Positions 34,368-42,418 of a stretch of DNA of 45,576 nucleotides are shown one piece after another. The DNA comes from UBA1181 sp963654355 (GTDB taxonomy: Bacteria; Bacteroidota; Bacteroidia; Bacteroidales; Paludibacteraceae), in assembly GCA_963654355.1 (NCBI GenBank), contig CAVKBM010000012.1, forward strand, positions 1 through 45,576. Direction: 5' to 3'. The first letter of the stretch is position 1. Each line of letters opens with the position of its first letter. The notes under the pieces were generated by a model. That model saw only the letters and a program-made list of their open reading frames with translations. It was not told where the DNA came from and ran no database searches. The position numbers and the translations under genes are program-made.

Positions 34368-35492
34368 ATGAAAATTGTTTTATTAGGTACTGCCTATCCT
34401 TATCGGGGGGGGCTTGCTAATCTGAACGAACGTCTCTCCCTTCAATTCCAAAACGAAGGCAACGAGGCGGAGATTGTCACGTTTACGCTTCAATATCCGA
34501 ATTTTCTTTTTCCTGGAAAAACCCAATACTCGGATAGCCCTGCTCCTAAAAACTTGAAGATTACGAGAATGGTTTCCTCTGTTAACCCTTTTAATTGGGT
34601 TTCCGTAGGATTGAAAATTAAAAGGATGGCTCCTGATTACCTTGTTATTCCGTTTTGGCTACCATTTATGTCGCCTTGTTTCGGTACAATCGCTCGGATT
34701 GCTCGTGGCAACAAACACACAAGGGTGGTCTCTATTGTACATAACATTATCCCTCACGAAAAGAGGATAGGGGACAAAATGTTTGCTTCGTATTTTGTTG
34801 GTTCAACGGATGGTTTTGTGACTATGTCAAAGTCGGTTTTGTCGGATTTGGATTTGTTCGATGCTAAAAAGACTAAGAAATTCTGTCGGCATCCTCTTTA
34901 TGACAATTTCGGGTTGCCAGTCTCTCGAGAAGAAGCAGCTCGCAAATTGAATTTAGATCCTAATTTTTCGTATCTTCTTTTCTTCGGATTGATTCGCGAC
35001 TACAAAGGGTTGGATTGGATGTTAAAGGCTTTCGCTGATAGTCGAATTGACAAGTCTAAGGTGAAATTGTTGGTGGCAGGAGAGTTTTATAATAATGGGG
35101 AACAATACAAGGCAATAGAGAAAGAATTAAAATTGGATGGCTCTGTGGTATGGAATACGGATTTTGTGCCGGATGAGGAGGTGCGTTATTATTTCAGTTT
35201 AGCAGATTTGGTGGTTCAGCCCTACAAATCGGCAACGCAGAGTGGTGTTACTCAAGTGGCTTACCATTTTGAAAAGCCAATGCTGGTGACCAATGTTGGT
35301 GGCTTGGCTGAGAATGTGCCAGATGGCAAGGTGGGGTATGTGGTAGAACCGAGTCCTGCATCGGTGGCGGATGCTGTTGTTCGTTTTTTGAACGAACGAC
35401 CTAATTTTACAGAAGGAATTCAGGATGAAAAGAAAAAATATTCGTGGACGAATTTAACCTCTGCTTTGATTGAAGTGGGAAGAAGTGAATAG
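34368..35492 (+). CDS. GT4-like glycosyltransferase
   Basis: 374 residues with a GT-B fold. The N-terminal Rossmann domain starts KIVLLGTAYPYRGGLANLNE, with a Gly-rich loop for the donor. The C-terminal domain shows LLFFGLIRDYKGLDWMLKAF, VNTDFVPDEEVRYYF-like VWNTDFVPDEEV, and LVVQPYKSATQSGVTQVAY followed by VTNVGGLAENV, the donor-binding region of family 4. The acceptor is unknown; envelope polysaccharide or glycan synthesis is likely. It is a single-gene unit closed by the terminator at 35522-35560. Confidence 0.88.
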   Translation: MKIVLLGTAYPYRGGLANLNERLSLQFQNEGNEAEIVTFTLQYPNFLFPGKTQYSDSPAPKNLKITRMVSSVNPFNWVSVGLKIKRMAPDYLVIPFWLPFMSPCFGTIARIARGNKHTRVVSIVHNIIPHEKRIGDKMFASYFVGSTDGFVTMSKSVLSDLDLFDAKKTKKFCRHPLYDNFGLPVSREEAARKLNLDPNFSYLLFFGLIRDYKGLDWMLKAFADSRIDKSKVKLLVAGEFYNNGEQYKAIEKELKLDGSVVWNTDFVPDEEVRYYFSLADLVVQPYKSATQSGVTQVAYHFEKPMLVTNVGGLAENVPDGKVGYVVEPSPASVADAVVRFLNERPNFTEGIQDEKKKYSWTNLTSALIEVGRSE

Positions 35493-35521
35493 TTTTCCAC
35501 GAGGATATATATATGTTTCTA

Positions 35522-35560
35522 ACGAAAAAAGCCCGAGACAAACGCTCGGGCTTTTTTCGT
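35522..35560. terminator. Bidirectional terminator between the glycosyltransferase and trpS
   Basis: 16-base perfect arms (35522-35537 and 35545-35560, core AAGCCCGAG / CTCGGGCTT) with a 7-base loop and A/T runs on both sides, placed between convergent genes. Confidence 0.9.
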
Positions 35561-35580
35561 TATTTTTTGTTTTACCTCAG

Positions 35581-36576
35581 TTAGAAGTTTCGGAATCCCA
35601 TGATCTCGCGTACTTCCTTAATTGTTTTTGCGGCACTTTCTTGCGCAATCTCTTTACCTCGGGAAACTGCTTTGTGGAGTATTTCTGGATGCGCATCAAT
35701 TTCGGCGATACGCTCTCGTATAGGTTCTGTAGATGCAATGATATCGGTTGCCAACTGCTTTTTCAAGTCTCCATATCGAATCACACAATCGTTCCACGCA
35801 TCCTCAAATTGTTGTACGATTTCTGGCTTTGAAACGACCTTCAAGATGGTGAAGAGGTTTTCAATACATTCTGGCTTTGGCGAATTCTTCTCTGTCGGAC
35901 CTTGGTCTGTTAGGGCTTTTTTCACCTTTTTTTCAATAGTCTTTGCATCGTCTGCTAAGTAAATGCAGTTGCCCTCTGATTTGCCCATCTTGCCGCTTCC
36001 GTCTAATCCGGGAATCTTGATGGCTTGTGTTCCGTCTGTGTACGAAACAGGCTGCTTGAAATATTCTACTCCGTAGAAATTGTTGAAACGTTTTGCAAAA
36101 TTGCGAGTCATCTCTAAATGTTGCTCTTGGTCTTTGCCTACAGGCACTTCGTCGGCGTTGTGGATTAAGATGTCAGCGGCCATCAGCGTAGGGTAGGTGA
36201 GGAGTCCAGCGTTAACATTTTCAGGGTTCTTTCTCGCTTTGTCTTTGAAAGATACCGTCTTTGAAAGTTCCCCCAAATATGCATGCATGTTGAGCATCAA
36301 GTAGAGTTCTACAACGGCGGGAACATCACTCTGAATATATATCGCCGCTTTCTCAGGGTCGATGCCACATGCGAGATACTCCGTAAGTACACTTTTCACG
36401 TTAGGATAGAGTATCGTTGGGTCTGGATGCGTGGTCAAAGAGTGGTAATCGGCAATGAAGAAGAAACATTTGTTGTTTTCGTTTTCTTGCATACGGAGAA
36501 AATTTTTCAATGCTCCGTAGTAGTTGCCGAGGTGAAGATTTCCTGTAGAACGGATTCCACTGACTATCGTTTTCAT
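35581..36576 (-). CDS. trpS: Tryptophanyl-tRNA synthetase
   Basis: 331 residues; charges tRNA-Trp in the cytoplasm. The class I signatures are present: the HIGH-type motif GNLHLGNYYG at residues 12-21 and the KMSKS-type motif KMGKS at 196-200. The length is normal for bacterial TrpRS. It has a -7 box at 36635-36642. Confidence 0.96.
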   Translation of the reverse strand: MKTIVSGIRSTGNLHLGNYYGALKNFLRMQENENNKCFFFIADYHSLTTHPDPTILYPNVKSVLTEYLACGIDPEKAAIYIQSDVPAVVELYLMLNMHAYLGELSKTVSFKDKARKNPENVNAGLLTYPTLMAADILIHNADEVPVGKDQEQHLEMTRNFAKRFNNFYGVEYFKQPVSYTDGTQAIKIPGLDGSGKMGKSEGNCIYLADDAKTIEKKVKKALTDQGPTEKNSPKPECIENLFTILKVVSKPEIVQQFEDAWNDCVIRYGDLKKQLATDIIASTEPIRERIAEIDAHPEILHKAVSRGKEIAQESAAKTIKEVREIMGFRNF

Positions 36577-36634
36577 TGTTAGCTGTTTTTATGATATGTT
36601 TTTGTTTTTTGCCTTTTGTGAGGAATTTTACTTG

Positions 36635-36642
36635 CAAAGATA
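36635..36642 (-). promoter_or_regulatory. -7 box of trpS
   Basis: Minus strand TATCTTTG followed by CAAG, 59 bases upstream of the trpS ATG. Confidence 0.65.
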
Positions 36643-36681
36643 AAGGAAAAACTATTATTTTGCCTTCATAAATCTGTTACC

Positions 36682-37143
36682 ATGGGAAAAAAAAGAATAT
36701 GGGAATGCTTCTGGCTACCCCTTGTCTTGTCGGTCGCATGGATGGGCTTCATTTTGTACGAGAGTCTAAGGCCAGCGGTTCCAGACGTTTTTAATTTAAT
36801 CAAAAACCACCCTGTTGTTCTTCCTCAGATTGATGGGGGCATTTTTATGACGACAATTCGTGATATTGTTGGTCATGGAACTTTCTATTTCGTATGGGGA
36901 CTCTTGCTCTTTTGGCTTTCTGTAACGCTGAAAATCAAAGGTGTACACCAATTCTTAATGGTGGTTGTTTTCGCTGGATTGTTTGGTGGCGTGGTTGAGT
37001 TGTTGCAAGAGGTTTGTACGCTGACGCGCGGTGCCGAATGGTGTGATCTTGCCTCCGACTTTTTTGGACCACTTGTCGCTTTTTTAATTGGAAAATTCGT
37101 ATGTAAACGATATTTAAAAAGAAAATCAATAACCAATAATTAA
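36682..37143 (+). CDS. VanZ-like membrane protein (first of two)
   Basis: 153 residues with about four hydrophobic helices. The VanZ signature is present: GGVVELLQEV followed by RGAEWCDLASDFFGPLVAF. The name comes from the vancomycin-resistance accessory protein, but most family members have no known role in resistance. The TAA stop ends at 37143 and the next VanZ gene starts at 37145, so the two are certainly cotranscribed. Confidence 0.85.
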   Translation: MGKKRIWECFWLPLVLSVAWMGFILYESLRPAVPDVFNLIKNHPVVLPQIDGGIFMTTIRDIVGHGTFYFVWGLLLFWLSVTLKIKGVHQFLMVVVFAGLFGGVVELLQEVCTLTRGAEWCDLASDFFGPLVAFLIGKFVCKRYLKRKSITNN

Positions 37144-37144
37144 T

Positions 37145-37549
37145 ATGCTACGTTTTTTTAGAGTTTATGGTATGTCTATCGTGATGTCGCTCTTCATTCT
37201 TTATATGAGCGTCATTCGGGAGATGCCTTCTGTGTTGCCGTCTTTTTCGGGTCAAGATAAAGTTTTGCATGGTGGTGCATACACAGTTTTGGCTTTACTT
37301 CTGTGCTACGAACTTTATCGGCAGCGTTTCGTTTTCACAGAGAAAACAATGGCGTTGTGGGGTATCGTTTATCCTATCGCCTACGGTGGATTGATTGAAA
37401 TTTTGCAAGCCAACTTTTTCCCTCCTCGTCAGGGAGAGTGGAGCGATTGGTTGGCTGATATTATTGGCGTGGTGATTGGCTTTTTAGTAGCTAAATTCTT
37501 CGTTCCTAAGTTTTTCAAACCAGAAGGAAAGGGTTTGTCATGTCGATAA
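37145..37549 (+). CDS. VanZ-like membrane protein (second of two)
   Basis: 134 residues, same family as its neighbour: KVLHGGAYTVLALLLCY, GGLIEILQ and RQGEWSDWLADIIGVVIGF. It lacks the ~30-residue extracytoplasmic insert of the first copy. In many Bacteroidota a single vanZ follows gcvH; here two lie side by side without gcvH. The function is unknown. Confidence 0.85.
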   Translation: MLRFFRVYGMSIVMSLFILYMSVIREMPSVLPSFSGQDKVLHGGAYTVLALLLCYELYRQRFVFTEKTMALWGIVYPIAYGGLIEILQANFFPPRQGEWSDWLADIIGVVIGFLVAKFFVPKFFKPEGKGLSCR

Positions 37550-37574
37550 CAAAGTTCTGATATTAGAACATCAA

Positions 37575-37607
37575 AAAAGTCCTTGATTCTCAAATTCAAG
37601 GACTTTT
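37575..37607. terminator. Bidirectional terminator between vanZ pair and metH
   Basis: 12-base arms (AAAAGTCCTTGA at 37575-37586, TCAAGGACTTTT at 37596-37607) with a 9-base loop, between convergent genes. Confidence 0.85.
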
Positions 37608-37633
37608 ATCTATTTTTATTTCTGAGGTGTCTT

Positions 37634-40399
37634 TTAGAACAAATTTAATTTCTTCTTTTTTGCTTCTTCCATTGACAGTAGTTTCTTCTCTTTGGCTTTC
37701 TGCTCTAATCGGATTTCTTCTTGTGCTTTTCGGATTTCTGCTATGAATTGTTCGCTATTCTCTTTGCTCAAAAGTTTGGAAATCGCGTATGTATTCTGCG
37801 ATGCATCTCTCATCCTCAGTACGGGGCCAGAGTAGCAAGGCGCTATTTTCACCGCTGTGTGTACGTCTGATGTGGTTGCTCCTCCCACTAAAATAGGCGT
37901 TTTTAGTCCTGCCGCTTCCATCGCCTGCGCGACATGGCACATTTCCTCCAAAGATGGAGTGATCAGACCGCTTAGGCATACGATGTCTACCTTCTTCTTG
38001 ATAGCTGTCTCCACAATGGTTTCAGTGGGTACCATAACTCCCAAATCTATCACTTCAAAGTTATTACATGCCAGTACTACTGCTACAATGTTTTTTCCAA
38101 TATCATGCACGTCTCCCTTTACGGTGGCAATCAATACTTTACCCGATTTTTTTTCAGTTCCTTTGTTCTGTGCTTCAATATGTGGTTGCAAGATAGCTAC
38201 GGCTTTTTTCATCGTACGGGCTGTTTTCACTACCTGTGGTAAAAACATTGTTCCTTTGGCAAAGAGTTCTCCTACTTCGTTCATGCCATCCATTAAAGGT
38301 TTTTCTATGATTTCGACGGCAGATGAGTAGGTGGATAGGGCTTCGTTCATGTCTTGTTCCATAAATTCTCCGATGCCTTTCACCAGACTGTAGATTATTC
38401 GTCTCTCCAATGGATAAGAACGCCATTCTACAATTTCTTCTTTCTTATTGGCAGAAGCGGCGTTTTTTATCTCATCTGCTTTCTCAATCAATCGTTCTGT
38501 GGCATCGTCTCTACGGTTAAGTACTACATCTTCAACCAATTCAAGAATATCTGTTGGTATGTCTTCGTATTTCACACGTGTGGACGCATTGACGATTCCC
38601 ATATCCATTCCTTTTTGGTAGGCGTGGTGCAGGAAGACGGAGTGAATAGCCTCTCGGATGGGGTTGTTTCCTCTAAAGGAGAAGGATAGGTTACTCACAC
38701 CTCCACTGATTTTGGCGTAAGGAAGGTTATGTCGAATCCATTCTGTCGCACGGATGAAATCCACTCCGTAGTTGTTATGCTCTTCCATCCCTGTGGCGAT
38801 GGAAAGTACGTTTGGGTCGAATATGATATCTTCGGGTGGAAAATCAATGGTCTTCAACAAATTGTAGGCGCGTTCGCAGATGGCAATGCGTCGTTCGTAG
38901 GTGGCTGCTTGTCCAATCTCATCGAATGCCATTACGACAGTGGCTGCTCCGTATGATTTTATTTTCCTTGCCTTGGCAAGGAATTTCTCTTCGCCTTCTT
39001 TTAAGGAGATGGAGTTGACGATGGATTTCCCCTGCACGCATTGCAAACCTGCTTCGATGACTTCCCATTTTGAGGAGTCTATCATAATAGGGGCTTTGGA
39101 AATGTCTGGATCGGATGCTATGAAGTTCAAGAAGGTGACCATCTCTGTTTTGGCATCCAACATCGCATCATCCATATTGACGTCAACAACGTCTGCACCA
39201 GCTTCTACCTGCTTGCGTGCTATGTCTAATGCCTCTTCGTAGTTTTTTTCACCGATGAGACGAAGAAACTTGCGCGATCCCGCCACATTGCAACGCTCTC
39301 CAATCACCATAAACGGAGAGCGTTCCTGCTCATTGGCATTATTCACATTGACGGATTTCAACGAATGGGCTTCTAATCCGGAAAGTTTCAAATCATGGTT
39401 GGCTTGCTTGCGTTGGCGTGGCTTTTTGCCTTTGATAAGGGCTTGGTATGCAGCGATATGTTCTGGGGTCGTGCCGCAACATCCTCCGATGATGTTTACT
39501 AAACCTTCATCGACATATTCTTTCATCTGCTCCGCCATCATCTCGGGCGTCTCATCGTATTCGCCAAATTGGTTCGGCAATCCTGCATTAGGGTAGACGC
39601 TGACAAAATACGGACTCTGTCGGCTGATTTCTGCCAGATATTTTTTCAAATCTCTTGCGCCAAACGAGCAGTTGAGTCCAATAGACAAAGGATGGGCATG
39701 ATCGACTGAGTTGAGAAACGCTTGCATGGTCTGTCCTGAAAGGGTTCTTCCGCTTATGTCGGCAACCGTGGCAGAGAGCATAATGTAAATGTTTTTGCCT
39801 GAACGTGCAATGCACTCTTCTGCTGCCGAGATGGCGGCCTTTGCGTTTAATGTGTCGAAGATAGTCTCAATGAGCAAGGCATCCACACCTCCCTCTATGA
39901 GTGCCTCCATCTGCTCCACATAGTCGTCTTTCATCTCCTGAAAAGTAACATTGCGAAGAGATGGGTTGTTGACATCTGGCGAAATGGAGCAGGTCTTATT
40001 TGTCGGACCGACAGATCCAGCGACGAAGCGTGGCTTGTCGGGGTCCTTCGCAGTGAACTCATCTGCAACGGAACGTGCAAGTTGAGCGGCTGTCTTGTTA
40101 AGCAGAGCGATATGGTCTTCCAACTCATAGTCTGACATGGAGATACGCTGCGAGTTGAACGAGCAGGTTTCGATGATGTCCGCTCCGTCTTCTAAGTATT
40201 CTCGGTGAATCTCCTTGATGATTTCGGGTTGTGTGATGCAGAGCAGGTCATTGTTGCCTTTTTGCAGAATCTTACTATCTTTGGCAAAGTCGCCTCTATA
40301 GTCTTCCTCTTTCAGTTTATAACGTTGAATCATAGTACCCATACCTCCGTCAAGTACCAAAATTCGTTTTTCCAAGCAATCTTTGAGGTCGTATTCCAT
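37634..40399 (-). CDS. metH: Cobalamin-dependent methionine synthase without reactivation domain
   Basis: 921 residues. In order: homocysteine-binding domain (1-~325, zinc ligands in GLNCSFG and GGCCGTTP), methyltetrahydrofolate-binding domain (~360-620, from VIGERCNVAGSRKF), cap domain (~650-745) and B12-binding domain with GDVHDIGKN at 762-770 (axial His 765). E. coli MetH has ~1227 residues and continues into an AdoMet-binding reactivation domain. This protein stops at KLLSMEEAKKKKLNLF, matching the linker that precedes that domain. Full-length forms exist elsewhere, so reactivation probably depends on a separate protein encoded outside the window. The promoter is at 40435-40442. Confidence 0.93.
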   Translation of the reverse strand: MEYDLKDCLEKRILVLDGGMGTMIQRYKLKEEDYRGDFAKDSKILQKGNNDLLCITQPEIIKEIHREYLEDGADIIETCSFNSQRISMSDYELEDHIALLNKTAAQLARSVADEFTAKDPDKPRFVAGSVGPTNKTCSISPDVNNPSLRNVTFQEMKDDYVEQMEALIEGGVDALLIETIFDTLNAKAAISAAEECIARSGKNIYIMLSATVADISGRTLSGQTMQAFLNSVDHAHPLSIGLNCSFGARDLKKYLAEISRQSPYFVSVYPNAGLPNQFGEYDETPEMMAEQMKEYVDEGLVNIIGGCCGTTPEHIAAYQALIKGKKPRQRKQANHDLKLSGLEAHSLKSVNVNNANEQERSPFMVIGERCNVAGSRKFLRLIGEKNYEEALDIARKQVEAGADVVDVNMDDAMLDAKTEMVTFLNFIASDPDISKAPIMIDSSKWEVIEAGLQCVQGKSIVNSISLKEGEEKFLAKARKIKSYGAATVVMAFDEIGQAATYERRIAICERAYNLLKTIDFPPEDIIFDPNVLSIATGMEEHNNYGVDFIRATEWIRHNLPYAKISGGVSNLSFSFRGNNPIREAIHSVFLHHAYQKGMDMGIVNASTRVKYEDIPTDILELVEDVVLNRRDDATERLIEKADEIKNAASANKKEEIVEWRSYPLERRIIYSLVKGIGEFMEQDMNEALSTYSSAVEIIEKPLMDGMNEVGELFAKGTMFLPQVVKTARTMKKAVAILQPHIEAQNKGTEKKSGKVLIATVKGDVHDIGKNIVAVVLACNNFEVIDLGVMVPTETIVETAIKKKVDIVCLSGLITPSLEEMCHVAQAMEAAGLKTPILVGGATTSDVHTAVKIAPCYSGPVLRMRDASQNTYAISKLLSKENSEQFIAEIRKAQEEIRLEQKAKEKKLLSMEEAKKKKLNLF

Positions 40400-40434
40400 T
40401 GTTTGCTAAAAGGTTAATTATTGAAAAGATTCTG

Positions 40435-40442
40435 CAAAGGTA
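40435..40442 (-). promoter_or_regulatory. -7 box of metH
   Basis: Minus strand TACCTTTG followed by CAG, 36 bases upstream of the metH ATG. The short leader leaves no room for a cobalamin or SAM riboswitch. Confidence 0.65.
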
Positions 40443-40531
40443 AACGAAATGAAAAGCAAAGAGAAAAAAACGAAAAAAAATCAGTTCCTTAGGTGATTCT
40501 GCAAAAACAGGTACAAATAAAAATAAAAGAG

Positions 40532-40604
40532 AGCGGAAAACGGGACTCGAACCCGCGACCCTCAGCTTGGGAAGCTGATGCTCTACCAACTGAGCTATTT
40601 CCGC
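40532..40604 (-). tRNA. tRNA-Gly (CCC)
   Basis: 73 nt. The acceptor GCGGAAA pairs with TTTCCGC; D arm TAGCTCAGTTGGTAGAGCA, anticodon loop TTCCCAA flanked by TCAGC/GCTGA (anticodon CCC), T arm GGGTTCGAGTCCC. CCA not encoded. Confidence 0.94.
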
Positions 40605-40687
40605 ATAGTAGAGAAAAGAGCTATTGAAAAGAACCCTTATCTAACATAAAAAACCACAAATCTAAAAGATTGCGGTCTTATTATGTG

Positions 40688-40758
40688 TTGTCTCACGAGG
40701 ATTCGAACCTCGACAGACAGTACCAAAAACTGTAGTGCTACCATTACACCATGAGACA
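40688..40758 (-). tRNA. tRNA-Gln (TTG)
   Basis: 71 nt. The acceptor TGTCTCA pairs with TGAGACA; D arm GGTGTAATGGTAGCA, anticodon stem ACAGT/ACTGT around TTTTGGT (anticodon TTG), T arm GAGGTTCGAATCCTC. It is transcribed first, 83 bases before tRNA-Gly. Confidence 0.94.
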
Positions 40759-40788
40759 ATACCATTACTTTCTTTTCCGAAAGCGTTG

Positions 40789-40796
40789 CAAAGGTA
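40789..40796 (-). promoter_or_regulatory. -7 box of the tRNA-Gln/tRNA-Gly unit
   Basis: Minus strand TACCTTTG followed by CAACG, 31 bases upstream of tRNA-Gln. Confidence 0.65.
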
Positions 40797-40878
40797 TTGC
40801 TTTTTTTTGAATTTGCAAGGGAAATTGAATTTTTTTTTCAAGTATTAAGTTCAATTAAAAAATGTAGAGGTTCTTCGC

Positions 40879-41028
40879 TTACTTGAATGTATTCAATTCC
40901 AACCTGCTCATTTGAGAGATTGCGTAGAGTGGACAAATGAGAATATGCCTTTTCTCTTTATCGGCTTGTTTGTCTTCATGTGAAGCCCACTCTGTCAGAT
41001 AGCCGTCTATAAGTCGTGAATAATACAT
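40879..41028 (-). pseudogene. 49-codon remnant of a DUF4143-type AAA ATPase
   Basis: ATG at 41028, TAA at 40879-40881. The first ~18 residues (MYYSRLIDGYLTEWASHE) match the typical N-terminus of the AAA+DUF4143 ATPases of Bacteroidota, which continue into a P-loop. The last part (ILICPLYAISQMSRL) matches their usual C-terminal PLYAI segment. Everything between, including the P-loop, is missing, so this looks like an internal deletion that kept both ends in frame. It lies in an AT-rich stretch between tRNA-Gln and the broken methyltransferase. The assignment rests on memory of the family and on only ~49 residues. Confidence 0.5.
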
Positions 41029-41071
41029 ATTTTCTAACTTACTTAAAATCAGATTGAAAGATAGTAAATTT

Positions 41072-41153
41072 TAAATTATCCAAACAAATTACCGAATTTT
41101 TAAATTATCCAAAGAAATAATTTGACTGTTTTTTGAAAAATCCAAAGAAATAA
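41072..41153. repeat. Three degenerate direct repeats in an AT-rich spacer
   Basis: AAATTATCCAAA(C/G)AAAT occurs at 41073-41089 and 41102-41118, with a shorter copy (AAATCCAAAGAAATAA) at about 41138-41153. Spacing is 29 and ~35 bases. The stretch 41029-41169 otherwise contains no gene. Confidence 0.6.
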
Positions 41154-41159
41154 TTCTTG

Positions 41160-41184
41160 GGAGAGCGTGTTAAGAGAGCGTGTT
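41160..41184. repeat. Short tandem duplication at the end of the endonuclease fragment
   Basis: AGAGCGTGTT occurs twice, 13 bases apart, so the terminal codons of the endonuclease fragment and the bases after its stop are duplicated. Probably a small slippage or repair scar. Confidence 0.5.
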
Positions 41185-41505
41185 TTGAAGAATCTCAGAC
41201 CAAACGTCTTTGTGAATCTTCATAAGTTCTTTGTCCTTCTCTACTGCTTTTGTGTAAATGTTGACAAAATTTAGTTTCGCTAGTATGGGTGTGACGAATT
41301 CGGTGTCAAAAGAACGTCCGGAAAAACCATTTTCCCATCTGCTTTGATGATAGCGAATGTCTTGTTGTGGATGGTTTATCTTGTAAAGTAACAATGTTAT
41401 TGTTACTGTGTATACACCTTTCTGGCTGTAACAGTGTTTGGCAATCTGTTTTATCCTTTCTCGTACTGTTTCTGGTATATCTGTAATGTCAGAAACATCT
41501 TCCCG
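41170..41505 (-). pseudogene. Restriction-endonuclease-like C-terminal fragment
   Basis: An open frame with no ATG of its own (only a TTG at 41394) ending at the TAA at 41170. Residues such as KGVYTVTITLLLYKINHP, QDIRYHQSRWENGFSGRSFD and TEFVTPILAKLNF resemble type II endonucleases encoded next to cytosine methyltransferases; I cannot name the family firmly. It begins where the methyltransferase similarity breaks off (about 41490-41505), in another frame. This suggests a deletion fused the two genes and removed the end of one and the start of the other. The C-terminal part of the nuclease also seems missing. Confidence 0.5.
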
Positions 41506-42348
41506 ATGTCTCCTGAGAGGGAAGTGTTGGATGAATTCCTTTAATCGAGTATATCCGATTGGGTTGCCTATGACAACGAGATAAATGCTCCGTATTGGGT
41601 CTAACCCCTGTTTTCCAGGTTCCTTTGTTTCTATAACCGCAGAAAATTAGGCCAGTCTTGGCCTGCGTTTTGACGAGAGAGTCGTCCAATAAGGTATATT
41701 CGTCTTTCTCTATATAAGAAAAGTCTCCGTCTTTGTCCAAAAAAATTCCAAAGGTGGTGTTGGCTTTTTCTTTAATTTGTCAAAATTAAAAAGTCCGCCT
41801 CTACTTCCTACGATAAATATTCGTTCCCTTGATTGCGCTAATCCAAAATCTTTGGCATTCAGCACTTTATAGGAGACGTTGTACCCTAAATCTTGCAACG
41901 ACTCTACTATAACATTGAATGTTCTGCCTTTGTCATGGTTAGTGAGGTGCTGTACGTTTTCTAATAGGCAGACTTGAGGTTGTCTGTCTTTCGATATTTG
42001 GCATACGTCAAAGAAAAGTGTCCCTCTTGTGTCTTCAAATCCGCGCTTTTTCCCACAGATACTGAATGGCTGACATGGAAATCCTCCACACAAAATGTCA
42101 AATTCTTGTGGAATTTTTGATTTTGTTTCGTCTAAGGTGATGTCTCCATACGGTGTTTCTCCAAAGTTGCTTCTGTATGTCTCTTGTGCGGATTTGTTCC
42201 ATTCTGAAGAAAATACACATTCTCCACCTACATTTTGAAGCGCGATGCGAAACCCTCCAATGCCAGCAAACAGGTCGATAAACTTAAATCGAGGATGTTC
42301 TATTGGAGGAAATGGAAATGTTGTTGCCTTTTCTTCGTTGTTTGTCAT
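41489..42348 (-). pseudogene. Broken C5-cytosine DNA methyltransferase
   Basis: The first part, 41710-42348, carries motif I (FIDLFAGIGGFRIAL), motif IV with the catalytic Cys (GGFPCQPFS), motif VI (LLENVQHL) and motif VIII (QSRERIFIVG). The frame then shifts at a T7 run (41739-41745 on the minus strand). One more T would restore EFFLDKDGDFSYI, and the shifted frame continues with target-recognition sequence (CGYRNKGTWKTGV, TEHLSRCHRQPNRIYS, PTLPSQETSGR) to a stop at 41489. Motifs IX and X are absent. The product is therefore dead unless the frameshift is an error or phase-variable, and even then the C-terminus is missing. Confidence 0.85.
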
Positions 42349-42366
42349 AATTTGATTTCTAAAATA

Positions 42367-42391
42367 GCCAGAGAGCTTTTAGATCTCTGGC
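42367..42391 (-). terminator. Weak terminator after tyrS
   Basis: 8-base arms (GCCAGAGA at 42367-42374, TCTCTGGC at 42384-42391) with a 9-base loop and a short T-rich tail, between the tyrS stop (42419) and the methyltransferase start (42348). Confidence 0.6.
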
Positions 42392-42418
42392 GTTTCTATT
42401 CTTCTTTTTCGTTATCGC

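Noticed and set aside
40400..40531. Cobalamin or SAM riboswitch before metH
   Set aside because: Only ~130 bases separate metH from tRNA-Gly and the -7 box is 36 bases from the ATG, leaving no room.
41170..41394. Independent small gene starting at TTG 41394
   Set aside because: Similarity to endonucleases extends upstream of this codon to about 41500, so it is the tail of a truncated gene rather than a complete small protein.
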